From: Hyphomicrobiales bacterium
GTDB taxonomy: Bacteria > Pseudomonadota > Alphaproteobacteria > Rhizobiales > Rhizobiaceae
DNA: 46,576 bases
Direction: 5' to 3'
Assembly (NCBI GenBank): GCA_017305835.1
Contig: JAFKJY010000078.1
Coordinates: 1 to 46,576, forward strand
The notes under the pieces were generated by a model that made no database searches, was not told the origin of the DNA, and saw nothing but the letters and a program-made list of their open reading frames with translations. Position 1 is the stretch's first letter, and each line of letters opens with the position of its first letter. Positions 8,209 through 15,916 of this stretch are shown piece by piece. The translations under genes were made by a program, and so were the position numbers.

Positions 8209-8622
8209 CTACCCGGCCGCGTCGGCCCCGCTCGTTGCGTGCTTTCGCTCCGCCGCCGCAGCGAACACGTCGCTGGCGGTTCGGAAGGCCTCCAGCGATG
8301 CCGGGAAGCCGCAATAGGCGGCGACCTGGATCAGCACCTCGCGGACCTCTTCCTGACTGCAGCCATTGTTGATGGCGCCGTTCAGGTGCAGCCTCAATTC
8401 ATGCTGCCGCCCGAGCGCCGAAAGCATCGCGACATTGATCAGGCTGCGCGTCTTGAGCTCCAGTCCGGGGCGCGACCACACGCTCCCCCAGCAGAACTCG
8501 GTGACCATCTCCTGGATGGGACGATTGAACTCGTCCACGGCCCGTTCGGACCGCGCGACGTACGCCTCCCCGAGCACCGCGCTGCGAATGGATCTTCCGG
8601 TTTCATATTTCGCACTATCCAT
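8209..8622 (-). CDS. Carboxymuconolactone decarboxylase-family protein
   Basis: A 137-residue PcaC/AhpD-superfamily protein on the - strand, alone between two + strand operons. The family pattern is clear: EFCWGSVWSRPGLELKTRSLINVAMLSAL, then LRLHLNGAINNGCSQEEVREVL and AAYCGFPASLEAF. This is the gamma-carboxymuconolactone decarboxylase form rather than the AhpD form, since no CxxC pair is visible. Many members outside the beta-ketoadipate pathway have unknown substrates, and no other pca gene is seen here, so the true reaction is open. Its start faces the promoter region of the ABC transporter operon, so the two may share regulation. Confidence 0.82.
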   Translation of the reverse strand: MDSAKYETGRSIRSAVLGEAYVARSERAVDEFNRPIQEMVTEFCWGSVWSRPGLELKTRSLINVAMLSALGRQHELRLHLNGAINNGCSQEEVREVLIQVAAYCGFPASLEAFRTASDVFAAAAERKHATSGADAAG

Positions 8623-8835
8623 TCACCCGCTCCGAAGCTGGAAGATTTTTCTCCGTAAGCGTATCGCGGGATCGCGTCGCTTGTCATGATCGGGTTGGGT
8701 CTGGCCACAGAATCCTCGCGATACCCGTCAGGATGTGCGGCACGATATGGGGAAGCCGCGGCTTCGGGGGATATTCCTCACCCCGCTTGCAGGCGGCCCA
8801 TAACCCGGAAGAATGCACCTTCCAAAAAAAGTCAG

Positions 8836-8863
8836 TTGACCCATGGGGCGCGGAGGAGATGAT
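8836..8863 (+). promoter_or_regulatory. Candidate sigma-70-type promoter for the ABC transporter operon
   Basis: In the 290-base divergent gap (8623-8913) the best match to a housekeeping promoter is TTGACC (8836-8841), a 16-base spacer and GATGAT (8858-8863), about 50 bases before the first start codon. A run of seven A lies just upstream at 8824-8830. The -10 box is only 4 of 6, so this is a modest prediction. Apart from short GC-rich direct and inverted pieces, nothing else recognisable was seen in the gap. Confidence 0.35.
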
Positions 8864-8913
8864 GTAGCCGGCCCCATGCATTCAATCTTCATGTGGGAAA
8901 ATCAAGGAACGAT

Positions 8914-10047
8914 ATGCCAGAGGGACGGCAAGAAATATTTCTCAGTATGAGGAATATTTGCAAAGATTATAACGGTACTCGGGTAATAGACGATCTTTCC
9001 TTGGATATTGAGGAAGGAGAGTTCGTTGTTCTTCTTGGCCCTTCGGGCTGCGGGAAGACGACTACCCTGCGCATGCTTGCCGGCTTTGTGGGTGTCGCCT
9101 CGGGCAACATCATTCTCGACGGCGAGGACATCCAGCATCTCCCGCCCTACCGGCGCGAGATGGGACTGGTTTTCCAGAGCTACGCCCTGTTTCCCCATAT
9201 GACGGTGGCCGAGAACATCGCCTTCGGCCTTCAGATGCGCCGCCAGCCCAGGGAGGCGATCGCGAGCCGCGTCGCCGAGCTTCTCGACCTGGTGAAGCTC
9301 ACCGGCTACGAGGCGCGCCTGCCCAGGCAATTGTCCGGAGGACAGCAGCAGCGCGTTGCGCTCGCCCGGGCCATCGCCATCGACCCGAAGGTGCTGCTGC
9401 TGGACGAGCCCCTCTCCAATCTCGATGCTTCCCTGCGCCAGCAGGTCGCGCACGAGATCAGGCTGCTGCAGAAGGCGCGCGGCCTGACCACCATCATGGT
9501 CACGCACGACCAGCTCGAGGCCATGTCGATGGCCGACCGGCTCGTCGTCATGCGCAATGGCAGGATCGAGCAGGCAGGCACCCAGCGCGATCTCTACGAG
9601 AGGCCGGCGAGCTCCTTCGTGGCCTCGTTCATCGGCGGCAGCAACATCGTCGAAGGCGATCTCGACGGCGCCATGTTCCGCGCCGTCGAAGCCGAGCCGG
9701 TCAGGCTGGCGTCGACCTATGCCCCGCAGCCGGCCTGCAGGCTCGCCCTCCGCCCGGAGCGCATCGTCATGGCGCCCTCGGCCGGCCACGCAGGCGGGCC
9801 GGGTGTGACGGGCACGATCGAGCTCGCGACCTATCTCGGCGCCACCAGCGAATATCTGGTGCGCATAGGTCCGGACAGGAGATTGGTCGTGCGCTCTTCG
9901 GTCGGTGCCGACCACCGCGCCGGCGAAAGGGTCTTCCTCCGCTGGTCTGCGCAGGACGAACGGGTCTTCGATAGCCAGGACAGGGTCGTCGCGCCTGCGG
10001 TGAAGGCTGCTTCGGCGCAGCTTGCCGTCTCGACGGGGCGAAGCTGA
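8914..10047 (+). CDS. ABC transporter ATP-binding protein, PotA-like
   Basis: A 377-residue ATPase of the polyamine/thiamine/Fe(III) importer class. Motifs in order: Walker A GPSGCGKTT, Q-loop VFQSYALFPHMT, signature LSGGQQQRVALARA, Walker B VLLLDEPLSNLD and H-loop VTHDQ, followed by a C-terminal TOBE regulatory domain (LALRPERIVMAP region). ATG 8914 is preferred over GTG 8893 because AAGGAA (8904-8909) precedes it, though both are in frame. It is the first gene of a four-gene importer set and shares an ATGA-type junction with the following permease. The first 100 bases of the gene are clearly more AT-rich than the rest. The substrate is not revealed by the ATPase; downstream hydrolases suggest a nitrogen compound. 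Confidence 0.92.
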   Translation: MPEGRQEIFLSMRNICKDYNGTRVIDDLSLDIEEGEFVVLLGPSGCGKTTTLRMLAGFVGVASGNIILDGEDIQHLPPYRREMGLVFQSYALFPHMTVAENIAFGLQMRRQPREAIASRVAELLDLVKLTGYEARLPRQLSGGQQQRVALARAIAIDPKVLLLDEPLSNLDASLRQQVAHEIRLLQKARGLTTIMVTHDQLEAMSMADRLVVMRNGRIEQAGTQRDLYERPASSFVASFIGGSNIVEGDLDGAMFRAVEAEPVRLASTYAPQPACRLALRPERIVMAPSAGHAGGPGVTGTIELATYLGATSEYLVRIGPDRRLVVRSSVGADHRAGERVFLRWSAQDERVFDSQDRVVAPAVKAASAQLAVSTGRS

Positions 10048-10913
10048 TGGCCATGACGAGTGCCGTTTCGACGAGGACGTCGGTCAAGCTGGCGGCGTCC
10101 GACCGGCTGCTGATGCGGCTCAGCATGCCCTACAGGATCGTGGCCACGGCCTGCGGCATCTTCCTGCTCTTCGTGCCGATGCTGATGACCTTCTACATCA
10201 GCCTGTTCGACCAGCCCTTCATCACGTTTCCGCCGCGCGGCTACACCTGGCGGTGGTTCACCGAGCTCTACGCCGATTTCGGCCATCCGTTCATGGTCAG
10301 CCTCCAGGTGGCGCTCGCGGTCGTCGTGCTCAGCCTGCTGATCGGCGTGCCGGCGGGGATCGGGCTGTCGCGCTACGAGTTCCGCGGCAAGGGGACCATC
10401 AGCATGCTGCTGCTGTCCCCGCTGACGATCCCCTCGATCGCCATCTCGCTGTCGATCCTCACCGCGGCCATCGCCATCCAGCAGCGGACCGGGGTGGTGC
10501 TGACCGGCTCCTATTCGATCCTCGTCGTCGGCCACGTGCTGATCGCCACGCCCTGGGTCGTGCGGCTGTGCCTGGTCAGCCTGGCAAACCACAACCGCGC
10601 CGTCGAGGAGGCGGCCGCCAGCCTCGGCGCCACGCCGCTGGTCGTCATCCTGCGCGTGACCATCCCGGCCATGCGCCAGGGCATGATCGCCGCGGCCCTC
10701 TTCGCCTTCATCATCTCGTTCGAGAGCCTGGAGATGTCGCTGTTCCTCGTCAGCCCGGGGATATCGACGCTTCCGGTGGCGACCCTCAACTATCTCGAGG
10801 TGAAGGTCGACCCGCTCATTGCCGCCCTGTCGGTGGTCCAGATCATCTTCGTAGCGGCAGTCCTGCTGGTTCTGGACCGTTTCGTCCGGCTCGGCAGGAA
10901 CATCGTCCACTGA
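10047..10913 (+). CDS. ABC transporter permease, PotC-like
   Basis: A 288-residue inner-membrane permease with about six hydrophobic segments. The cytoplasmic EAA loop, which docks onto the ATPase, is visible as EEAAASLGATPLVVILRVTIP near residue 190. The first segment (TACGIFLLFVPMLMTFYISLF) and the PRGYTWRWF motif after it are typical of the PotC/YdcV branch. It starts one base before the ATPase gene ends, so the two are translationally coupled. It would pair with the PotB-like permease encoded two genes on. Confidence 0.92.
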   Translation: MAMTSAVSTRTSVKLAASDRLLMRLSMPYRIVATACGIFLLFVPMLMTFYISLFDQPFITFPPRGYTWRWFTELYADFGHPFMVSLQVALAVVVLSLLIGVPAGIGLSRYEFRGKGTISMLLLSPLTIPSIAISLSILTAAIAIQQRTGVVLTGSYSILVVGHVLIATPWVVRLCLVSLANHNRAVEEAAASLGATPLVVILRVTIPAMRQGMIAAALFAFIISFESLEMSLFLVSPGISTLPVATLNYLEVKVDPLIAALSVVQIIFVAAVLLVLDRFVRLGRNIVH

Positions 10914-10948
10914 ACTCAAAAAAACAGGGAACACGAAAGGAGACTTGC

Positions 10949-12010
10949 ATGACCATGCCAAAGGAACTGTCCTTGCCGACGCTCAACCGTCGTTCGCTCC
11001 TCCAGGGTGCGGCGGCTCTCGCGGCCGCGGGTAGCCTTGGCGGCATCTCGCCCGCGCGGGCCGCGGGCCAGGTCGTCGTCGGCACCTGGGGCGGCGATTT
11101 CGCCAAGGGGCTGGGTCAGAGCATCGACGTCCAGATGGAGGCGCTGGGCTACAAGGTCGTCCAGGACGCCAACACGACGGCCGCGCGCAACGGCAAGGTG
11201 ATCGCCGAGCAGGCGCTGCCGACGGGCTCCTTCGACGTCGTCTGCGTCCAGCCGGGGGCGGCCGAGACGATGGCCAATGCCGGGCTGCTGGAGAAGCTCG
11301 ATCCCGCCAAGATCCCGAACCTGGCCAAGGTGCTGCCCAACCTGCGCATCTCGGAATACATGGCGCCCCACATCTTCAGCCCGACCGTGCTGATCTACAA
11401 TCCGGATACCCTGCCCGAGCCGCCCAAGTCGCTCGGAGACCTGCTCGACCCGAAATATGCCGGCAAGTTCGCGGTCACCGACGCCAACTACACGATCGTG
11501 GTGATGGCGGCCGCGCTCTATGCGGCCGGCGACATCCACGCGATCGACAAGGGCAAGGAGGTCGTCGAGAAGCTGAACGCCAACGGGCTGAAGTTCTTCT
11601 CGGCCGACATGATGGCCGCGCCGCTGCAGACCGGCGAGATCACCGTCGGCCTCCTGCCGCTCGCCCGCGTGGTGATGTGGCAGAACCAGGGAATGAACAT
11701 CAAGGCCGCGTTCCCCCAGGAAGGCTCGATCCCCTATATCGACGGGATGTCGGTTCCGAAGAACGCGCCGAACAAGGAAGGCGCCTACAAATACATCGAC
11801 GTCATGCTCGGCGCGGAGGCCCAGCGCATCTTCGCCGAGTTCATGGGCTACCTGCCCTCGATCGACGATGCCGGCCTGACCGGAAAGACGGCCGAGCAGC
11901 TCACGCTGCCGTCGCCGGCGCCGAAGATCGTGCTCGAGGACTACGCCTTCACGGCCACCGTCCAGCAGGAGCTGGGCGAATGGTGGAAGAAGAGCATCCT
12001 CGGCAAATGA
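10949..12010 (+). CDS. Periplasmic solute-binding protein, PotD-like, Tat-type signal
   Basis: A 353-residue extracellular solute-binding protein (family 1, PotD/spermidine-putrescine type). A strong AAAGGAGA site (10936-10943) precedes ATG 10949. The N-terminus carries a twin-arginine signal, NRRSLLQGAAALAAAG, with probable cleavage after ARA. The mature start VVVGTWGGDFAKG is characteristic of PotD/YdcS-type proteins, and FSPTVLIYNPDTLPEPPKSLGDLLDP is the ligand-cleft hinge region. A separate strong ribosome site inside an operon is usual for binding proteins, which must be made in excess. The four-base overlap with the next gene couples it to the PotB-like permease. Confidence 0.92.
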   Translation: MTMPKELSLPTLNRRSLLQGAAALAAAGSLGGISPARAAGQVVVGTWGGDFAKGLGQSIDVQMEALGYKVVQDANTTAARNGKVIAEQALPTGSFDVVCVQPGAAETMANAGLLEKLDPAKIPNLAKVLPNLRISEYMAPHIFSPTVLIYNPDTLPEPPKSLGDLLDPKYAGKFAVTDANYTIVVMAAALYAAGDIHAIDKGKEVVEKLNANGLKFFSADMMAAPLQTGEITVGLLPLARVVMWQNQGMNIKAAFPQEGSIPYIDGMSVPKNAPNKEGAYKYIDVMLGAEAQRIFAEFMGYLPSIDDAGLTGKTAEQLTLPSPAPKIVLEDYAFTATVQQELGEWWKKSILGK

Positions 12011-12900
12011 CGTCCGAGGCCGGGCCCATGGCAGAGATATCGGATCGGGTGAGACGGCAGCCGGACTCCGTTCCGGTCGGCCTGGCCACCCTTCTCCTGG
12101 GCCCGGCCACCGCCGTCGTCGCGATGGCCATGGTCATCCCGCTGATCGCCTTCGCCCGATACGGGTTCAACAGCTACGACCGGATCGAGCTGATGAAGCA
12201 GGCCTGGGACATCGGCAACTATGTCCGCTTCTTCAGCGACCCGTTCTTCCTCGGCGTCCTGCTGCGCACGATCGGCATGGCGTTCCTGGCGACCGTCCTG
12301 TGCCTCGCGATCGGCTTTCCGATCGCCTTCCAGCTCGTGCGCACGCAGTCGCGCTTCAAGTCGATCGCCGTCTTCCTGATCGTCTTGCCGCTCTTCATCA
12401 GCGGCACCATCCGCTGCGTCGGCTGGATGATCGTGCTTGCCCGCGGCAGCCTGCTGGACACCGTGATCGTGACCGTATCCGGCGCCCGCATCGACCTGAT
12501 GCACACGACCCTTGCCGTGCTGTTCGGGATCGCCTCGTTCAACCTGCCTTACCTCATCCTGACGCTGCAGAGCGCCATCGAGGGCGTGGACATGGAACTG
12601 CAGCAGGCAGCCGAAGGCCTCGGCGCCACGCCGCAGCGCGCCTTCTGGCGCGTCATCTGGCCGCTCGCCTTCCCCGGCGTGGTCGTCGCCGCGATCCTGT
12701 CCTTCGTGCTCGCGATGAACGCCTATGCTGCGCCGGTGCTGCTCGGCGGGCCGCGGTTCCAGATGATGGCGCCGCTCCTCTACTGGGAGTTCGGAACCCA
12801 GAACAACTGGCCGATGGCCTCGGTGGTGGCCTTCGTCATCATGGGCACCACCCTTCTGCTGGTCGGCATCGCCAGCGCCCTCCTGCTGAGGCGGCGCTAG
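12007..12900 (+). CDS. ABC transporter permease, PotB-like
   Basis: A 297-residue inner-membrane permease beginning in an ATGA overlap with the binding-protein stop. An open frame extends upstream to 11677 inside the binding-protein gene, but that extension is a frame shadow. About six membrane spans are visible, starting with LLLGPATAVVAMAMVIPLIAF, and the EAA loop appears as QQAAEGLGATPQRAFWRVIWP. The order ATPase-permease-binding protein-permease makes a complete importer. The lack of any second binding protein suggests a dedicated substrate, probably the one handled by the hydrolases downstream. Confidence 0.9.
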   Translation: MTSEAGPMAEISDRVRRQPDSVPVGLATLLLGPATAVVAMAMVIPLIAFARYGFNSYDRIELMKQAWDIGNYVRFFSDPFFLGVLLRTIGMAFLATVLCLAIGFPIAFQLVRTQSRFKSIAVFLIVLPLFISGTIRCVGWMIVLARGSLLDTVIVTVSGARIDLMHTTLAVLFGIASFNLPYLILTLQSAIEGVDMELQQAAEGLGATPQRAFWRVIWPLAFPGVVVAAILSFVLAMNAYAAPVLLGGPRFQMMAPLLYWEFGTQNNWPMASVVAFVIMGTTLLLVGIASALLLRRR

Positions 12901-12909
12901 AATCGGGAC

Positions 12910-13656
12910 ATGAAAGGACAATCGAAAGTGACTGAGCGGGTTTGGGATGCGTTCCTGACGGAGCGCGACCGGCAGGTTCTTGCGGCATCCGGCTACGGGA
13001 AGAAGGCCGGCTTCGGCGAGCGGCCGGCGATCCTCGTGATCGACGTCAACTATGCCTTCGTCGGCAGCGAGCCGCTGCCGATCCTGGAATCCATCAAGGA
13101 CTGGCCCAACTCGTGCGGCACCGAGGGGTGGGATGCGCTCGCCGTCATCGCCGCGCTGATCGATGCCGGCCGCGCGCGGGGAATCCCGATCATCTACACG
13201 ACCGGCCACAACCCGACGAACAAATGGTTCTACGGCAACTGGTCGTGGAAGAACGGCCGGACCGACGAGATGGCGATCGAGTCCCATTCGGAAGTCGTCG
13301 GCTACGACATTCCGCGCGAGATCGCGCCCGGCCCCCGCGACCTGATCTTCCGCAAGCGCATGCCGAGCGCCTTCTTCGGCACGGATCTGGCGAGCTATCT
13401 GACCCTGCTGAAGGTCGACAGCCTGCTGGTCACCGGCACGACGACCAGCGGCTGCGTGCGCGCCTCGGTGGTCGACGCCTTCTCGCACCACTACAGGACG
13501 AGCGTGATCGAGGACGGCTGCTTCGACCGCAGCCAGGCCAGCCACGCCCTCAGCCTGTTCGACATGCACTCGAAATACGCCGACGTGGTCCCGAGCGCCG
13601 AGGCGCTCGAATATCTGGCGACGGTGCCGCAGGGCATGTTCGACCTGCCTTCCTGA
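12910..13656 (+). CDS. Isochorismatase-fold cysteine amidohydrolase (N-carbamoylsarcosine amidase-like)
   Basis: A 248-residue cysteine hydrolase. The catalytic triad of the family is visible: Asp45 in LVIDVNYAF, Lys149 in LIFRKRMPSAFFGT, and Cys182 in TGTTTSGCVRASV. The length and the long N-terminal arm are closer to N-carbamoylsarcosine amidohydrolase and related carbamoyl/amide hydrolases than to short nicotinamidases. Sitting between a PotABCD-type importer and HyuA/HyuB, it could remove the carbamoyl group from the ring-opened product of HyuAB, releasing CO2 and ammonia; that is inference. It lies only nine bases after the permease stop, so it belongs to the transporter operon. Confidence 0.85.
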   Translation: MKGQSKVTERVWDAFLTERDRQVLAASGYGKKAGFGERPAILVIDVNYAFVGSEPLPILESIKDWPNSCGTEGWDALAVIAALIDAGRARGIPIIYTTGHNPTNKWFYGNWSWKNGRTDEMAIESHSEVVGYDIPREIAPGPRDLIFRKRMPSAFFGTDLASYLTLLKVDSLLVTGTTTSGCVRASVVDAFSHHYRTSVIEDGCFDRSQASHALSLFDMHSKYADVVPSAEALEYLATVPQGMFDLPS

Positions 13657-13694
13657 TCTTCCGTATTCCCTCTTTGCACGCCGATGAAATGTAA

Positions 13695-13730
13695 ATGTTT
13701 TTAACATCCAGGCATATAACTCGGGGTTAT
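13695..13730. promoter_or_regulatory. AT-rich dyads upstream of hyuA (candidate operators)
   Basis: The 196-base gap before hyuA is the most AT-rich stretch of the region. It contains two small perfect dyads: ATGTT-N3-AACAT at 13695-13707 and ATAAC-N5-GTTAT at 13716-13730. The second includes the 11-mer CTCGGGGTTAT, which recurs at 23899-23909 upstream of the convergent - strand operon. They are candidate binding sites for the LysR regulator encoded at 17741-18655, but no clean T-N11-A box was proven. Confidence 0.3.
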
Positions 13731-13840
13731 CCAGAATAAAAAATAAGTAATTTGCATGTATATTTTTGCGAAATAAAGTGAGAGCCGAGGAGTTCTCGGA
13801 GTTCGATACGAGCGGCGGCGGCTCCGGAAAAGAAGAATTC

Positions 13841-13855
13841 AGGAGAATTGACTTG
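13841..13855 (+). promoter_or_regulatory. Ribosome binding site fixing a TTG start for hyuA
   Basis: AGGAGA at 13841-13846 lies six bases before TTG at 13853. Other in-frame starts exist upstream (TTG 13766, GTG 13778), but they would add residues unlike the family, whose proteins begin just before the phosphate-binding DSGGTFTD motif. The TTG at 13853 places that motif eight residues into the protein, as usual. Confidence 0.65.
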
Positions 13856-15916
13856 GCGAATTGGCGTGTCGGCGTGGATTCTGGCGGTACGTTCACCGAC
13901 GTCTGCGTCCTCAACGAGCAGGACGGCAGCCTCGTTGTCTGGAAGACCTCCTCCAGCCCGGAGAATCCGGCGAAGGCGATCCTGAGCGGCGTCGCCGACG
14001 GCATGGGCCTCGCCCGCGAGCAGGATCCGGCCGCGGCGCTGGCCTATTTCGGCCACGGCACGACGGTGGCGACCAACGCGCTCATCCAGAAGCGTGGGGC
14101 CAGGACGGGCATGCTGGTCACGGAGGGCTTCGGGGACGTGCTGGAGCTTGCGCGCCAGCGTCGGCCGCATCTCTACGATCTCGAGGCCGAGAAGCCGGTT
14201 CCTCTGGCAACCCGCGACCTTCGGCTGGAGGTGCGCGAGCGGACGCGGCACGACGGGCGCGTCGAGGCCGAGCTCGACGAGGCGCAGGTGCGGGAGGCCG
14301 CGCGGCAGTTCCGCGAGAACGGCGTGGACGCGGTGGCGGTCTGCTTCCTCTACTCCTATCGCAATCCCGAGCACGAGCGGCGCGCCGCCGAGATCCTGCG
14401 CGAGGAATGTCCCGGCATCTTCGTGACCGCCAGCCATGAGATCGCGCCCGAGTTCCGCGAGTACGAGCGCTTCTCCACCGCCACCGTGAACGCCTATCTC
14501 GGCCCGGTCATGGAGACCTATATCCACGCGCTGGAGCCGAGGCTCGGCGATGTCGGGCTCGGCAGCGCGCCCCACATCACCCAGTCGAACGGCGGCACGC
14601 TGAGCTTCGACACGGCCGGCCGGGAGCCCGTGCGGACCCTGCTTTCGGGCCCGGCGACCGGTGTTTCCGGCGCGCTGGCGGTGATGGAGGCTTCCGGCAT
14701 CGGCGACTTCATCACCTTCGACATGGGCGGCACGAGCTCCGACATCTCGCTCATCGAGAAGGGCGAGCCGAGCCTGGCGCGCGAGACCAGCGTCCACGGC
14801 TACCCCCTCAAGGTGCCGATGCTCGACATCCACACGATCGGCGCCGGCGGCGGCTCGATCGCCCATGTCGATGCGGGCGGGCTGCTGAAGGTCGGCCCGC
14901 AGAGCGCCGGTGCCGTGCCGGGACCGGCCTGCTATGGGCGGGGGGGAACCGAACCCACCGTCTGCGACGCCAATGTCGTGCTGCAGACGCTGAACCCGGT
15001 CAGCATGCTAGGCGGTCGGCTGGAGGTCGACCGGGCGGCCGCATCGCAGGCGGTCGCCGGGCTCGCCGGGCAGCTCGGCCTCGGCCTGCACGAGACCGCG
15101 CAGGGCATCATCTCCGTCGTCACGGCGAACATGGCCCGCGCGATCCGCTTCGTCTCCGTGCGCAAGGGCTACGACCCGCGCGAATATACGCTGGTCGCCT
15201 TCGGCGGGGCGGGGCCGCTGCATGCGGCCCGGCTGATGCTCGAGCTCGAGATGCCGCGCACCGTCGTCCCCCGCTATCCGGGGCTGCTGTGCGCGATGGG
15301 CCTTCTCGTCGCCGACCTGAAGCGCAACGACAGCATCACCAACCATCTCGTGCTCGGCGCCGGCGCGGTCGGTGCCGTCCACGAGACGTTCCAGCGCCTG
15401 CGCGAGCGGGCCGAGGCCTGGTTCGAGGGCGAGGGCATCGCGCCGACGCAGCGCGTGCTGCGCTATCTCGTCGATGCCCGCTACAAGGGCCAGAATTACG
15501 AGCTCGGCATCCCCGTCGAGGCCTCCGCCGGCGGCGAGGTGGACATGGAGCGCATCGCGGCGGACTTCCATGCCGCGCACAAGCGGGTCTACGGCTACAG
15601 CGTCGCCGAGCAGCCCGTGGAGCTGGTGACGTTCCGCTCGGAGGCCGTGGCGAGCGTTCCGAAGGCGAGGATACCGGCCTTCGACAAGGCCGACTGGCCG
15701 GTCGAGGACGCGAAGCTCGGCATGCGCGACGTGTGGTTCCCCGAGCTTTCGGGCTTCGCTCCGGTGCCGGTCTTCGACCGGGCGCGGCTCGGCCACGGAC
15801 ACAGGATCGCCGGCCCCGCCGTCATCGAGCAAATGGACAGCACGACCGTCGTCCTCCCGGCCATGCAGGCGACGGTCGACGCCAATCTCAATCTGATACT
15901 CGAGGTGATCCGATGA
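13853..15916 (+). CDS. hyuA: Hydantoinase/oxoprolinase A-type subunit, HyuA
   Basis: A 687-residue HyuA protein, normal in length. The N-terminus has the ASKHA-fold phosphate loop VGVDSGGTFTDVCVL, then the family block GHGTTVATNALIQKRGARTGMLVT. The middle contains TFDMGGTSSDISLI and the IGAGGGSIAHVD motif, and the C-terminal part has FGGAGPLHAARL. With HyuB these enzymes hydrolyse hydantoins, 5-oxoproline, N-methylhydantoin or lactams in an ATP-dependent reaction. The downstream HyuB gene overlaps it by 4 nt. It may be driven by its own AT-rich promoter region rather than only from the transporter operon. Acetone or acetophenone carboxylases share the fold, but the two-subunit layout without a third small subunit favours the hydantoinase/lactamase group. 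Confidence 0.9.
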   Translation: MANWRVGVDSGGTFTDVCVLNEQDGSLVVWKTSSSPENPAKAILSGVADGMGLAREQDPAAALAYFGHGTTVATNALIQKRGARTGMLVTEGFGDVLELARQRRPHLYDLEAEKPVPLATRDLRLEVRERTRHDGRVEAELDEAQVREAARQFRENGVDAVAVCFLYSYRNPEHERRAAEILREECPGIFVTASHEIAPEFREYERFSTATVNAYLGPVMETYIHALEPRLGDVGLGSAPHITQSNGGTLSFDTAGREPVRTLLSGPATGVSGALAVMEASGIGDFITFDMGGTSSDISLIEKGEPSLARETSVHGYPLKVPMLDIHTIGAGGGSIAHVDAGGLLKVGPQSAGAVPGPACYGRGGTEPTVCDANVVLQTLNPVSMLGGRLEVDRAAASQAVAGLAGQLGLGLHETAQGIISVVTANMARAIRFVSVRKGYDPREYTLVAFGGAGPLHAARLMLELEMPRTVVPRYPGLLCAMGLLVADLKRNDSITNHLVLGAGAVGAVHETFQRLRERAEAWFEGEGIAPTQRVLRYLVDARYKGQNYELGIPVEASAGGEVDMERIAADFHAAHKRVYGYSVAEQPVELVTFRSEAVASVPKARIPAFDKADWPVEDAKLGMRDVWFPELSGFAPVPVFDRARLGHGHRIAGPAVIEQMDSTTVVLPAMQATVDANLNLILEVIR

